From: Hymenobacter sp. IS2118
Lineage (GTDB): Bacteria > Bacteroidota > Bacteroidia > Cytophagales > Hymenobacteraceae
Assembly (NCBI RefSeq): GCF_000715495.1
Contig: NZ_JNLX01000128.1
Location: 21,617-85,616 of the forward strand
DNA length: 64,000 nt
Direction of reading: 5' to 3'
A program made the position numbers and the translations under genes. Within the stretch, counting starts at the first letter, position 1; each line of letters begins with the position of its first letter. This document shows, piece after piece, positions 27,491 through 36,368 of this stretch. The notes under the pieces are model-generated. The model saw only the letters and a list, made by a program, of their open reading frames with translations, was not told the DNA's origin and did not search any database.

Positions 27491-28606
27491 ATGAAGGATT
27501 CTTTTGAAAATCGTCAGTCTCTCCCACTCCGCAGCAAGAGCGCTGTGCCTGGCTGGGGCCGGTGGATGACATTAATCGGTTGGGCCGCGCTGGCCGCTTC
27601 GCCGCTACTCAGCAGCTGCCTTAAGCTCCTCAAGCCCCCGCACGATTTCAGCCACTATACCCCCAGCCCCGCGCCTAGTTACGCCGATAGTAGCAACTGG
27701 GCCGCCCTGCCCACCCGCCCGGATGCCGCGGATGAGGTGCCCCGCAAAACTGCCCTGCGCGACCAGCAAGCTACCGCCGCCGCCGACGTATTCTTCGTCC
27801 ATCCCACCACCTACTACTGGCGCAAAGCCTGGAATGCCAGTCTCAGCAACCGCCGCGTCAACCGCTTCACCGACCGCAGCACCATCCGCAAGCAGGCCAG
27901 CGTGTTTAATGCCGCCGCCCGCATCTATGCGCCGCGCTACCGGCAGGCCACGCTCTATTCCTTCTTCGATTCTACTGCCAACACCAGCGGGACCCAGGCC
28001 CTGAATCTCGCATATACCGATGTGCGCGCCGCCTTCCAATACTACCTCGCGCACCATAACCAGGGCCGTCCCATCATCATTGCTGGCCACAGCCAGGGCA
28101 CCGACCACGCCACCCGCCTGCTACACGAGTTCTTCGATAATGACCCCAAGCTGCGCCGCCAGCTTGTAGCCGCCTACCTCATCGGCTTCAAAGTGCGCCC
28201 CCGCGAGTACCAAACCATCCGCGTCTGCCAGGATTCGCTCGAAACCGGCTGCTTCGTCACCTACAACTCGGTGGCTACCGGCAACGAATTCCCACTCTTC
28301 CAGTCCTACGCCGTCACCAATCCCCTCACCTGGACCACCGACACGCGGTTGGCCCCCGCCCGCCTCAACCGCGGCGGCGTCAGCCAGCGCTTCAAGCGCA
28401 TCGACCCGCACGTAACCGATGCCCAAATCCACGACGGTCTGCTTTGGGTCACCCCGCCCAAGCCCGGCGGCTACCCGCGTTTCCTGCTCCCCGGCGAGTT
28501 CATCCTGCGCCATTCCTTCCACATCGCCGACTACGGGCTGTTCTACATGAATCTGCGCGAGAACGCCCAAGCACGGGTGCGGGCGTGGCAGCGCACCCGC
28601 CGATGA
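27491..28606 (+). CDS. DUF3089 alpha/beta-hydrolase lipoprotein
   Basis: 371 residues from ATG 27491. A hydrophobic segment ends in ASPLLSSC, a lipobox, suggesting an outer-membrane lipoprotein. DUF3089 features follow: ADVFFVHPTTYY near residue 95 and the nucleophile elbow GHSQG near residue 195, within PIIIAGHSQGTDHATRLL. A likely catalytic His is in the C-terminal FHIADYGLFY block. It would be an esterase or lipase-like enzyme; substrate unknown. A 3' fragment of a second copy lies at about 28750. Confidence 0.85.
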   Translation: MKDSFENRQSLPLRSKSAVPGWGRWMTLIGWAALAASPLLSSCLKLLKPPHDFSHYTPSPAPSYADSSNWAALPTRPDAADEVPRKTALRDQQATAAADVFFVHPTTYYWRKAWNASLSNRRVNRFTDRSTIRKQASVFNAAARIYAPRYRQATLYSFFDSTANTSGTQALNLAYTDVRAAFQYYLAHHNQGRPIIIAGHSQGTDHATRLLHEFFDNDPKLRRQLVAAYLIGFKVRPREYQTIRVCQDSLETGCFVTYNSVATGNEFPLFQSYAVTNPLTWTTDTRLAPARLNRGGVSQRFKRIDPHVTDAQIHDGLLWVTPPKPGGYPRFLLPGEFILRHSFHIADYGLFYMNLRENAQARVRAWQRTRR

Positions 28607-28652
28607 AACGGCTTCACTACTCGTCTTTCGGGCGTTGCGATTACGTTTGGTC

Positions 28653-28731
28653 TGTAGCGTATTTTCCAAAAAAAACAAAATTTCGCTACAACCGTGTAGC
28701 AAAATTTTGTTTTTTTGGAAAATACGCTACA
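28653..28731. repeat. AT-rich near-perfect hairpin
   Basis: Arms of 37-38 bp (TGTAGCGTATTTTCCAAAAA continuing to CGCTACA, and its inverse) around ACCG. Each arm itself starts with TGTAGC and ends with GCTACA. It separates the intact DUF3089 gene from a fragment of a second copy. The base composition is unlike the surroundings. May end transcription, but also looks like a mobile palindrome. Confidence 0.85.
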
Positions 28732-28757
28732 AGATTTTTCATCCTGTAGCTTACATT

Positions 28758-28829
28758 TTATTCTACCTGAACCTGTATGGGAACGCCCAGGCGCGGGCGT
28801 GGGTGTGGCAGAAAGCATCAAAGCAATGA
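28758..28829 (+). pseudogene. C-terminal fragment of a second DUF3089 gene
   Basis: The frame ending at 28829 encodes FYLNLYGNAQARAWVWQ then KASKQ and stop, matching the end of the gene just upstream (FYMNLRENAQARVRAWQ). About 55 bp are clearly related at DNA level. No start or body is present, so it is a remnant of a tandem duplicate, with the AT-rich hairpin at the junction. Confidence 0.7.
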
Positions 28830-29188
28830 AAGACCTTAAACAATTTTCCGTTGACGATGGAGTAGCCATTGGCTTCCATTACCAGGCTGGGAAAAGCATT
28901 GCCATTGATTTTGATGGTTGCTACAGCATGGAGAGCAAAAAGTATTTAGATGGGCTCTGCTCACTCACTGTAGAAAACTGGGCCAGTGCTACAGCCATAC
29001 ATCTAAATCTAGATGGCGATGGAAAAGAGCGTCCATTAGAGAGTGTATTGGGAATTATTGATATGGTACTCGCGATAGAGTCGGATGAAAGCTCACTACA
29101 ATTGTGGGTAGAAACTATTGATAGTCGATATCTACTTCTAAAATTCAGGAATGCCGTTGCAGGGTTCACATTCCCTGAAGTTGAATAA
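28826..29188 (+). CDS. Small acidic protein of unknown function
   Basis: 120 residues from the ATG at 28826, which overlaps the stop region of the DUF3089 fragment. Lower GC than its neighbours, no signal peptide. The sequence (KSIAIDFDGCYSMESKKYLDG, IHLNLDGDGKERP) is acidic and beta-like. In size and charge it resembles immunity-type proteins, but no family is recognised and no toxin is beside it. Terminator follows. Confidence 0.55.
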   Translation: MKDLKQFSVDDGVAIGFHYQAGKSIAIDFDGCYSMESKKYLDGLCSLTVENWASATAIHLNLDGDGKERPLESVLGIIDMVLAIESDESSLQLWVETIDSRYLLLKFRNAVAGFTFPEVE

Positions 29189-29222
29189 AAAAGCCCCGCC
29201 GGCATAATGCCAGCAGGGCTTT
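29189..29222. terminator. Bidirectional intrinsic terminator
   Basis: AAAAGCCC-GCCGGC / GCC-AGCAGGGCTTT hairpin between the small acidic protein gene and convergent tsf. Confidence 0.85.
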
Positions 29223-29243
29223 AACTTTAGCAGTCAGCCGCAA

Positions 29244-30080
29244 TTAAGCGCCGATAGCCACCCGCTTGAAGTCCGAAACCGTCATGCCTTTCGACTTGCT
29301 GTCGAGCAGCTGGGCGATGGTCATCGAGGTGTCCTTCACGAACTCCTGGTTCAGCAAGGTGTTGTCCTTGTAGAATTTGTTGAGCTTGCCCATGGCAATT
29401 TTCTCCAGCATCGCCTCGGGCTTGCCTTCGGCACGCGCCTGCTCTTTGCCTACTTCAATTTCGCGCTCAGCAACCGAAGCGTCCACACCGTCTTTGTCCA
29501 CGGCAATGGGCTTCATGGCTACGATTTGCATGGCTACGTCGCGGCCCACGGCAGCAGCGTCGGCGTCGCCTACGTTCTTCAGGCCCACGAGTACGGCCTT
29601 CTTGTTGTCGGAGTGGATGTAAGAAGCCACTTTCTCAGCGGTCAGCGTGGCGTAAATTACCTCCAGCTTCTCACCGATTTTGCCCATCAGGTCGGTCACG
29701 TGCTCCTGAATGCTGGTGCCATCGGCGGCGTTGGCAGCCATAACGTCCTCCTTCGTGCCAGCGTCGATGCGCACGGCCGTGTCCAGAATTTGCTGAGCCA
29801 GCTCGCGGAAGTTAGCCACTTTAGCTACTGATTCGGTTTCGCAAGCTAAGGCTACCAATTTGCCTTTGGTGCCGTCTTCGCTCACGCTCACCAGCACGAG
29901 GCCTTCCGAGGTTTCGTTTTCGGCGCGCTTATCAGCGATTTTCTGGCCGTGCTTGCGAAGAATGTCGCGGGCAGCTTCGAAGTCGCCATCGGCTTCCACC
30001 AGGGCTTTTTTGCAATCCATCATGCCGGCACCGGTCATGGTGCGGAGCTTGTTTACGTCTGCGGCGGTAATAGCGGCCAT
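29244..30080 (-). CDS. tsf: Translation elongation factor Ts
   Basis: 278 residues from ATG 30080, where homology starts (AAITAADVNKLRTMTGAGMM). The family hallmark TGAGMMDCKKAL is at residues 15-26 of the chain. It catalyses GDP/GTP exchange on EF-Tu. Last gene of the rplM-rpsI-rpsB-tsf cluster, with a hairpin between it and rpsB that may reduce read-through. Confidence 0.97.
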   Translation of the reverse strand: MAAITAADVNKLRTMTGAGMMDCKKALVEADGDFEAARDILRKHGQKIADKRAENETSEGLVLVSVSEDGTKGKLVALACETESVAKVANFRELAQQILDTAVRIDAGTKEDVMAANAADGTSIQEHVTDLMGKIGEKLEVIYATLTAEKVASYIHSDNKKAVLVGLKNVGDADAAAVGRDVAMQIVAMKPIAVDKDGVDASVAEREIEVGKEQARAEGKPEAMLEKIAMGKLNKFYKDNTLLNQEFVKDTSMTIAQLLDSKSKGMTVSDFKRVAIGA

Positions 30081-30152
30081 TGGATGTAGGGTTTTGTAAT
30101 GTTGAAATTGAATGGTCAAATCCCCCTCCTTACCAAGAAGGGGAGCAAAATA

Positions 30153-30194
30153 AAAAGGGAACCTTCGGAGCCTAGGCTGCGCGAAGGTTCCCTT
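30153..30194. terminator. Hairpin between rpsB and tsf
   Basis: AAAAGGGAACCTTCG / CGAAGGTTCCCTT stem with T-rich ends, in the 136-bp gap between two genes usually co-transcribed. It may act as a partial terminator or attenuator. Confidence 0.8.
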
Positions 30195-30216
30195 CTTTCA
30201 AAGAGCTAAGAAGGGC

Positions 30217-30984
30217 TTATTCTTCGTCAGCAGCCGTTTTTTCAGCAATAGCAGCCTCGTCGGCTTCTTTGCGGTCGGCGTCTTCTTTGTCAACTTTGCG
30301 CTCCGACAGGCCGTCTTCGATGGCCTTGCCAATCACGCTCACGATGAGCTGAATGGACTTCGAGGCATCGTCGTTGGCAGGAATCGGGAACTGTACCAAT
30401 TCGGGGTTCGAGTTCGTGTCGCAGATAGCAAACACGGGAATCCCTAGTTTGTGGGCTTCTTTCACGGCGATATGCTCGCGCTTCACGTCGATAACGAACA
30501 AAGCAGCCGGCAGGCGGCCGAGGTCGGCGATACCACCGAGTACCCGGTCCAGCTTGGCGCGCTCACGCGTCATCATCAGCTTCTCACGCTTGGCGAGCGC
30601 GGCGTAAGCCGTGTTCTCTTTCACCATCTTGTCGATGGTGGACATCTTCTTCAGGCTCTTGCGAACCGTGGCGAAGTTGGTGAGCATGCCGCCCAACCAC
30701 CGGTCGGTCACGAAAGGCATCTTCAAACGCTCGGCTTCGGTGGTTACGATTTCCTGCGCCTGCTTTTTGGTGGCCACGAACATGATTTTGCGGCCGCTCT
30801 TCGCGATGTTGCGAATAGCAGTGGCAGCATAATCAAGCGAAACCAACGTTTTGTTGAGGTCGATGATGTGGATGCCGTTCTTCTCCATGAAGATGTACGG
30901 CGCCATTTTGGGGTCCCACTTGCGGGTGAGGTGACCAAAGTGGGCACCTGCGTCGAGCAGGTCCTTATAAGTCGTCTGAGCCAT
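30217..30984 (-). CDS. rpsB: 30S ribosomal protein S2
   Basis: 255 residues. Starts AQTTYKDLLDAGAHFGHLTRKW and contains MAPYIFMEKNGIHIIDL and FVTDRWLGGMLTNFATV, all S2 signatures. The C-terminus has a charged extension rich in Glu, Ala and Lys. Second last gene of the ribosomal cluster, 18 bp after rpsI. Confidence 0.98.
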   Translation of the reverse strand: MAQTTYKDLLDAGAHFGHLTRKWDPKMAPYIFMEKNGIHIIDLNKTLVSLDYAATAIRNIAKSGRKIMFVATKKQAQEIVTTEAERLKMPFVTDRWLGGMLTNFATVRKSLKKMSTIDKMVKENTAYAALAKREKLMMTRERAKLDRVLGGIADLGRLPAALFVIDVKREHIAVKEAHKLGIPVFAICDTNSNPELVQFPIPANDDASKSIQLIVSVIGKAIEDGLSERKVDKEDADRKEADEAAIAEKTAADEE

Positions 30985-31002
30985 GATAGTATCCTCCTGG
31001 TT

Positions 31003-31389
31003 TTAGCGTTTCGAGAACTGGAACGAGCGACGAGCCTTGCGCTTGCCGAATTTCTTGCGTTCCACCATGCGCGGGTCGCGGGTGAGGAAGCCTTCCTTCT
31101 TCAAAGCAGGACGGGTTTCTTCGTTGTCGCTCACGAGCGCCTTGGTGATTGCCAGACGGATAGCCTCGGCCTGAGCCGAAATGCCGCCGCCTTTCACGTT
31201 CACCTTGATGTCGTACTGGCCGACTTGCTCAAGAATTGCCAGGGGCTGGTTGACCACGTTCTCCAGCAACTCGTTGCTGAAATACGCCTTCATGTCCCGG
31301 TCATTGATAGTGATATTCCCTTGCCCGGCCTGCATGTAAATGCGGGCCACCGAGGTTTTTCTTCTACCAGAGGTGTTGGTAATTGCCAT
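31003..31389 (-). CDS. rpsI: 30S ribosomal protein S9
   Basis: 128 residues from ATG 31389, which gives the normal N-terminus (TNTSGRRKTSVARIY). The C-terminus FGKRKARRSFQFSKR is the conserved tail reaching the P-site. Separated from rplM by a palindromic repeat (31403-31483), unusual inside this operon. Confidence 0.98.
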   Translation of the reverse strand: MAITNTSGRRKTSVARIYMQAGQGNITINDRDMKAYFSNELLENVVNQPLAILEQVGQYDIKVNVKGGGISAQAEAIRLAITKALVSDNEETRPALKKEGFLTRDPRMVERKKFGKRKARRSFQFSKR

Positions 31390-31402
31390 TAGTGGAAAAA
31401 TT

Positions 31403-31483
31403 GTGAGGTAAGCTTTAGCTTGCCGGATAGCAAGCCGTTGTAAAAAGCAGGTACCCGACACGGCAAGCTAAAGCTTACCGCAC
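31403..31483. repeat. AGCTT-type palindromic repeat inside the rplM-rpsI operon
   Basis: Arms GTGAGGTAAGCTTTAGCTTG plus CCG (31403-31425) and the inverse (31461-31483), loop 35 bp. The same arms occur at 52873-52962; a variant occurs at 39875-39936. It spans nearly the whole rplM-rpsI gap. Confidence 0.92.
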
Positions 31484-31489
31484 GTGGAC

Positions 31490-31942
31490 CTACAGGTTTT
31501 TGAGTTCGATAGCCACGGGCTGCTGCGCCTCGTGTGGGTGCTCCATGCCCGAGTACACGTACATGTTGCGGTACTGAGCGGCACCCAGCTTGTTGCCTTG
31601 CAGCATGCCTTTCACAGCGTGCTCGATGACGCGACGCGAGTCGCGGTCCATCTGCTCGCGCACGGTGCGCCGCTTCTGGCCGCCGGGGTAGCCCGAGTGA
31701 GTGATGTAGACCTTTTCGGTCATTTTCTTGCCCGTTACGCGCAGGTTGTCGGCGTTGAGCACGATGACGTTGTCACCGCAGTCCGAGTTGGGCGTAAACG
31801 AAGGCTTGTGCTTGCCACGCAGAATGTTGGCAATCTGCGAGCAAACGCGGCCCAGCGGGGCTACGCTGGCGTCTACGATAACCCAGCTCTTCTGGGCGTT
31901 GGCCTTATTGACGTGGGTCGTCTTGAAGCTCAGGTGGTCCAT
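31490..31942 (-). CDS. rplM: 50S ribosomal protein L13
   Basis: 150 residues beginning MDHLSFKTTHVNKANAQKSW, with WVIVDASVAPLGRVCSQIA and KVYITHSGYPGGQKRRT as family marks. First gene of the cluster rplM-rpsI-rpsB-tsf, with a strong promoter candidate about 75 bp upstream. Confidence 0.98.
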   Translation of the reverse strand: MDHLSFKTTHVNKANAQKSWVIVDASVAPLGRVCSQIANILRGKHKPSFTPNSDCGDNVIVLNADNLRVTGKKMTEKVYITHSGYPGGQKRRTVREQMDRDSRRVIEHAVKGMLQGNKLGAAQYRNMYVYSGMEHPHEAQQPVAIELKNL

Positions 31943-32014
31943 GAGTCGAAAAAAAGGTATGCTAAACTATTGAATAAGAGTTCGAAGCCGCTACGGCTCC
32001 GGGAAAAACGGACA

Positions 32015-32045
32015 CAAAGGTACTGATTTATCGGCAAATAGCCAA
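32015..32045 (-). promoter_or_regulatory. Bacteroidota-type promoter of rplM operon
   Basis: Reading the minus strand: TTG (32043-32045), 20-bp spacer, TACCTTTG (32015-32022), a full match to the -33 TTG / -7 TAnnTTTG consensus. Confidence 0.8.
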
Positions 32046-32156
32046 GCGTGGCGGAGTAGTTTTTCCGGGGGGCGTCCTGTTCCTTAAGCCAGTGGAAGTG
32101 GGCCAATCAGTGCTCAAGCGCACAAAAGCGTACTTTTAAGCCCTATTGCTGCACTT

Positions 32157-33620
32157 ATGACCTTGCTTGAAGCCCGTTCAGATTCTGCTATCACCGACCG
32201 CCGCGCCCGGTGGCTACTGGCCGGTTTGCTGCTCTTATCCGTCGTAGTTGCCTTCGTCACCACGAGCACCTATGATTCCGGCGACAGCATCAAACACTAT
32301 CTGTTTGCCCGCTATGCCCCCCAGCACCCGCTGAATTACCTGGATTCCTGGGCTAAACCGCTATTTACAATCCTGGCATCGGGACCAGCGCAGGCCGGGT
32401 TTATGGGCATGAAGCTGTTCCAATGCGGGGTGGTGGCACTGTCGGCATGGTCGGCTTACGTGGTGGCGCGGGCCCTTCGCCTGCCCGCTCCCGAGCTAGT
32501 GATACTATTTGCCTACGCGGCGCCCGACTATTTCCTCATTCAGTTTTCCGGGCTCACCGAGCCGCTCTTCGGGCTGGTGCTGGTGGGCGCGGTAGCGCTG
32601 GCCCTGACGAACCGGCCGGGCTGGTCGGCCGCGCTTATTTCCTGGCTGCCCTTTGTGCGGTCCGAGGGCTTTATTCTGATTGGGCTGTGGGTGGTGTACT
32701 TAGCGTGGCGACAACAGTGGCGTTACCTGCCGCTGTTGGTGCTGGGCTACGTGTTGTTTAGCGCGGTAGGCGCGTTGGCGCTGGGCGAGGCGGGCTGGGT
32801 GTTCAGCCGCAATCCCTACGCCACTATATCTTGGTACGGCCACGGCAATTGGCCCCATTTTGTTTTCAGCCTGCCGGGCTTGTTGGGTTGGGTGCTGCTG
32901 CCGCTGGCCCTGACCGGGGGCGTGCGTATGCTGCGCGACTGCCTGCGGCCGGAGCGCCGCCAGCGCCCTCTGTTCAGCGCGGAGCTGCTGCTCATCTACG
33001 GCAGCATCACTGTTTTTATTGCCGCGCACACTGTTTTTTGGGCCCTTGGGCTGTTCAACTCGTTTGGTTTGACGCGCGTGCTCACCGTGACCACGCCGCT
33101 TTTTGCCGTGGTGGCCCTCAACGGCCTGGCGTGGCTAACCGCGGGTGCCCGACTGCCCGCCACGCAGCGCCGCGTTCGGCGGGCGGTGGTGGCGGCCGTG
33201 GTGCTCTTTCCATTTCTGGGCACGCGACAGGGTTTCCGGTGGCAGCGCGATTTTACCCGTCTGCCCGACCAGGAAGTGGCGGAAAACGCCGCCGCGTGGC
33301 TACGCAAAACCTACGGCCTCGGCACCCGGCCGCTCGCCTACGAGTTTCCTTACGTGGCCTTGGCCACGCAGCACGACTTTTTCGACCCCCAGGCCCGTCC
33401 GGTCCTGAACATTCGTAACGTTAGCCAAGTGGCGATGCTGCCCGTGGGCACGCTGGTGGTGTGGGACAATTGGTACGCCCGTGCCGAAGCCAACGTACCG
33501 TTGTCCCAGCTTCAGTCCGATGCCCGTTTTCGGGAGCGCTGGACTGAGGCCCGGCCGCGCAATCGCTCACGCCCCGAGGGCGACAGCACCCGCATTATTG
33601 TGTTTGAGCGGGTGCGATAG
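32157..33620 (+). CDS. Polytopic membrane protein, probable GT-C glycosyltransferase
   Basis: 487 residues with about ten membrane segments up to residue 360 and a soluble C-terminal part. The N-terminal loop after helix 1 contains TTSTYDSGDSIKHYLFARYA, an acidic/His loop in the place where GT-C enzymes keep their catalytic Asp. This layout fits polyprenol-phosphate-sugar mannosyl-type transferases acting on the periplasmic face. Donor and acceptor are unknown. Convergent with the pseudouridine synthase, only 7 bp apart. Confidence 0.7.
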   Translation: MTLLEARSDSAITDRRARWLLAGLLLLSVVVAFVTTSTYDSGDSIKHYLFARYAPQHPLNYLDSWAKPLFTILASGPAQAGFMGMKLFQCGVVALSAWSAYVVARALRLPAPELVILFAYAAPDYFLIQFSGLTEPLFGLVLVGAVALALTNRPGWSAALISWLPFVRSEGFILIGLWVVYLAWRQQWRYLPLLVLGYVLFSAVGALALGEAGWVFSRNPYATISWYGHGNWPHFVFSLPGLLGWVLLPLALTGGVRMLRDCLRPERRQRPLFSAELLLIYGSITVFIAAHTVFWALGLFNSFGLTRVLTVTTPLFAVVALNGLAWLTAGARLPATQRRVRRAVVAAVVLFPFLGTRQGFRWQRDFTRLPDQEVAENAAAWLRKTYGLGTRPLAYEFPYVALATQHDFFDPQARPVLNIRNVSQVAMLPVGTLVVWDNWYARAEANVPLSQLQSDARFRERWTEARPRNRSRPEGDSTRIIVFERVR

Positions 33621-33627
33621 GGGCTAT

Positions 33628-34341
33628 TTATTGGTTTTGGCGCAGGGCTTCCACCAACACCCGGAAGTCTTTGGGGTAAGGGGCTTCCACGGAAATTTCC
33701 TCGCCATTTAAGCCTGAAAACTGGAGCTGCATGGCGTGCAGAGCAAAGCGCTTAATGAACGGCTGCTCTTCCTCGCCCTGCTTCAGGTTGAACTTCTTTT
33801 TGAGCGTCGACAGGAAAAAATCCTCGCCGCCGTACAGCGTATCGCCCACAATGGGCGCCTGCAAATACATGAGGTGCAGGCGAATCTGGTGCATGCGGCC
33901 GGTCACGGGCTCGCAAAGGATGAGCGAGTGGCGGGTGAAGTTTTCGAGCGTAGTGAAGTGGGTTTCGGCCGCCTTGCCCTTGTAGGCAAGCCGGGCCTTG
34001 CCACGCGTCGTGTTTTCGATGCTGCGTTCCACCACTTCATCCTTAAACTGCGGCGTGCCCCACACCACGGCGTGATACTGCTTTTTCACCTCCCGATTCT
34101 CGAATTGCATGGCGAGGTGGCGATACGCCTCCGGCGTTTTGGCAAAAGCCAGGGCCCCGCTGGTTTCACGGTCGAGGCGGTGCGCGGCCTGAATGTCATC
34201 GTAGCTCTGGCGGGCCAGGCGCAGCATGTTGGGCGCACCGCCCACCCGCTCGTCGAGCGTGGCCAGAAATGGCGGCTTGTTGACGACGAGGTAATCGTCG
34301 TTTTCAAAAATAATGAGGTCGGAGAAATCGGGAAGCTTCAT
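33628..34341 (-). CDS. RluA-family pseudouridine synthase
   Basis: 237 residues from ATG 34341 (an upstream TTG is possible). The catalytic Asp is in HRLDRETSGALAFAKT. VNKPPFLATLDE and GRMHQIRLHL are further motifs. No S4 domain is present, as in the short RluA/RluC-type members. It modifies uridine in rRNA or tRNA; the target site cannot be told. Confidence 0.92.
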   Translation of the reverse strand: MKLPDFSDLIIFENDDYLVVNKPPFLATLDERVGGAPNMLRLARQSYDDIQAAHRLDRETSGALAFAKTPEAYRHLAMQFENREVKKQYHAVVWGTPQFKDEVVERSIENTTRGKARLAYKGKAAETHFTTLENFTRHSLILCEPVTGRMHQIRLHLMYLQAPIVGDTLYGGEDFFLSTLKKKFNLKQGEEEQPFIKRFALHAMQLQFSGLNGEEISVEAPYPKDFRVLVEALRQNQ

Positions 34342-34418
34342 AGGAAGCCCCAAAGGTAGCCGGTAAGGGATTGGGGCGCGGCTGGGCCGGTGCTTTAATC
34401 GGGCTGATTCCTCCGGTG

Positions 34419-35474
34419 CTAGCCTGCCCCTTTGGGCTTGCCCAGCTTGAATTCGAGCGTGGTGCCCTCGCCGATGGTGCTTTTCACACGAATGTTGGAC
34501 TTGTGCGCCTCCACGATGTGCTTGCTGATGGCGAGCCCCAGACCGGAGCCGCCGGAGTCGCGGGAGCGGCTTTTATCGATGCGATAGAAGCGCTCGAAAA
34601 TGCGGGCCTGGTGCTCGGGCGCAATGCCGGCCCCATCGTCGCGCACGGCAATGCGCACCGCGCGGCCGCTTTCGGTGAGGGCTACCACCACGCGGCCGTG
34701 GTCACGGCCGTATTTGATGGCATTGTCAATCAGGTTCACCAAAACCTGGCGAATGCGGTTGCGGTCGGCCACGACCGGAATTTCGGTTTCAGCTAGCGTT
34801 GGTGGAAACAGCTCGAGGATGGTGCCGCGGCGAGCGGCCTGCTGTTCCAGTAGCTCAAAAATTTCGCGCACCAGCACTACCAGGTCGAACCGCTGGCGGC
34901 GCATGCGCACCACGCCCTTTTCGAGCTGGGCAATGGTAATCAGGTCCTGCACCAGCTCATCCAGGGTGTCGAGGCTGGTGGCCGCTTTGCTGAGAAACTT
35001 GCGGCGGGTGGCAGGGTCGATGTCGTCCTCCTCATCGTCGAGAATGGTGTGCACAAAACCCTGGGCGGCAAAAAGCGGGGTTTTGAGCTCGTGCGACACA
35101 TCGGCCAGAAACTCGCGCCGCAGGGCCTGCAACCGCACCAGCTCATCCAACTCCTGCTGGCGCCGCTCGGCCATGAGCAGAATCTCGTCGCGCACCCGCT
35201 TCACCGGCTCCGGCCGGAATAGGAATTTGTTGCTCAGCTGCTTGAATTCTTTGCGCTTAATGTGCTCCAGACCCGCATAAATGCCATTGATTTCCCTGAA
35301 AATCAGGGCTTCAAATGATAAATAAACCAACAGGAAACACGCCGCCACCGTGATGCCCGCTGCCAGAAAAGCTTCCCGAAATGGCAGTGCCGGGCCAAAG
35401 TGCGCGTAGGCCGTGAGCACACCCGCCACCAGCAGCGAAATAAGCAGGGCAATGGTGCGGGAAGAGAGGTTCAT
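34419..35474 (-). CDS. PhoR-like sensor histidine kinase
   Basis: 351 residues. Two membrane helices (residues 7-25 and 31-55) with almost no periplasmic loop, then a short linker, the DHp helix with FLADVSHELKTPLFAAQG (phospho-His), and the ATP-binding domain with N box NLIDNAIKYG, G1 DDGAGI and G2 GGSGLGLAISK. The lack of a sensor loop suggests it detects membrane or internal signals, or works with a partner. Downstream of its response regulator, separated by a nonamer palindrome. Confidence 0.93.
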   Translation of the reverse strand: MNLSSRTIALLISLLVAGVLTAYAHFGPALPFREAFLAAGITVAACFLLVYLSFEALIFREINGIYAGLEHIKRKEFKQLSNKFLFRPEPVKRVRDEILLMAERRQQELDELVRLQALRREFLADVSHELKTPLFAAQGFVHTILDDEEDDIDPATRRKFLSKAATSLDTLDELVQDLITIAQLEKGVVRMRRQRFDLVVLVREIFELLEQQAARRGTILELFPPTLAETEIPVVADRNRIRQVLVNLIDNAIKYGRDHGRVVVALTESGRAVRIAVRDDGAGIAPEHQARIFERFYRIDKSRSRDSGGSGLGLAISKHIVEAHKSNIRVKSTIGEGTTLEFKLGKPKGAG

Positions 35475-35476
35475 AT

Positions 35477-35579
35477 ATTGATGTGAAAAATGTGCGGAAT
35501 ATGGGAAATGTGAAAATGCGTTGCTTCACTGAACTTGCAATTTCCAATATTTCCCACATTTAGCATATTTTTCACATTA
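35477..35579. repeat. Palindrome with 9-bp unit arms
   Basis: Left arm reads as AATGTGCGG, AATATGGGA, AATGTGAAA; right arm as TTTCCAATA, TTTCCCACA, TTTAGCATA, TTTTTCACA. Each arm is a diverged tandem of 9-bp units, and the arms are inverse to each other. It fills the gap between the response regulator and kinase genes and touches the kinase start codon. Confidence 0.85.
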
Positions 35580-35582
35580 AAC

Positions 35583-36278
<696 letters not shown>

Positions 36279-36368
36279 GGCAGTTGGGCTTAGGTGAAGC
36301 AAGGCGTTGCTGCTGCAAAAGTACCGCTTGCCGGGCCGAGGCTATGTTACGATTGTATGACCATAGAT

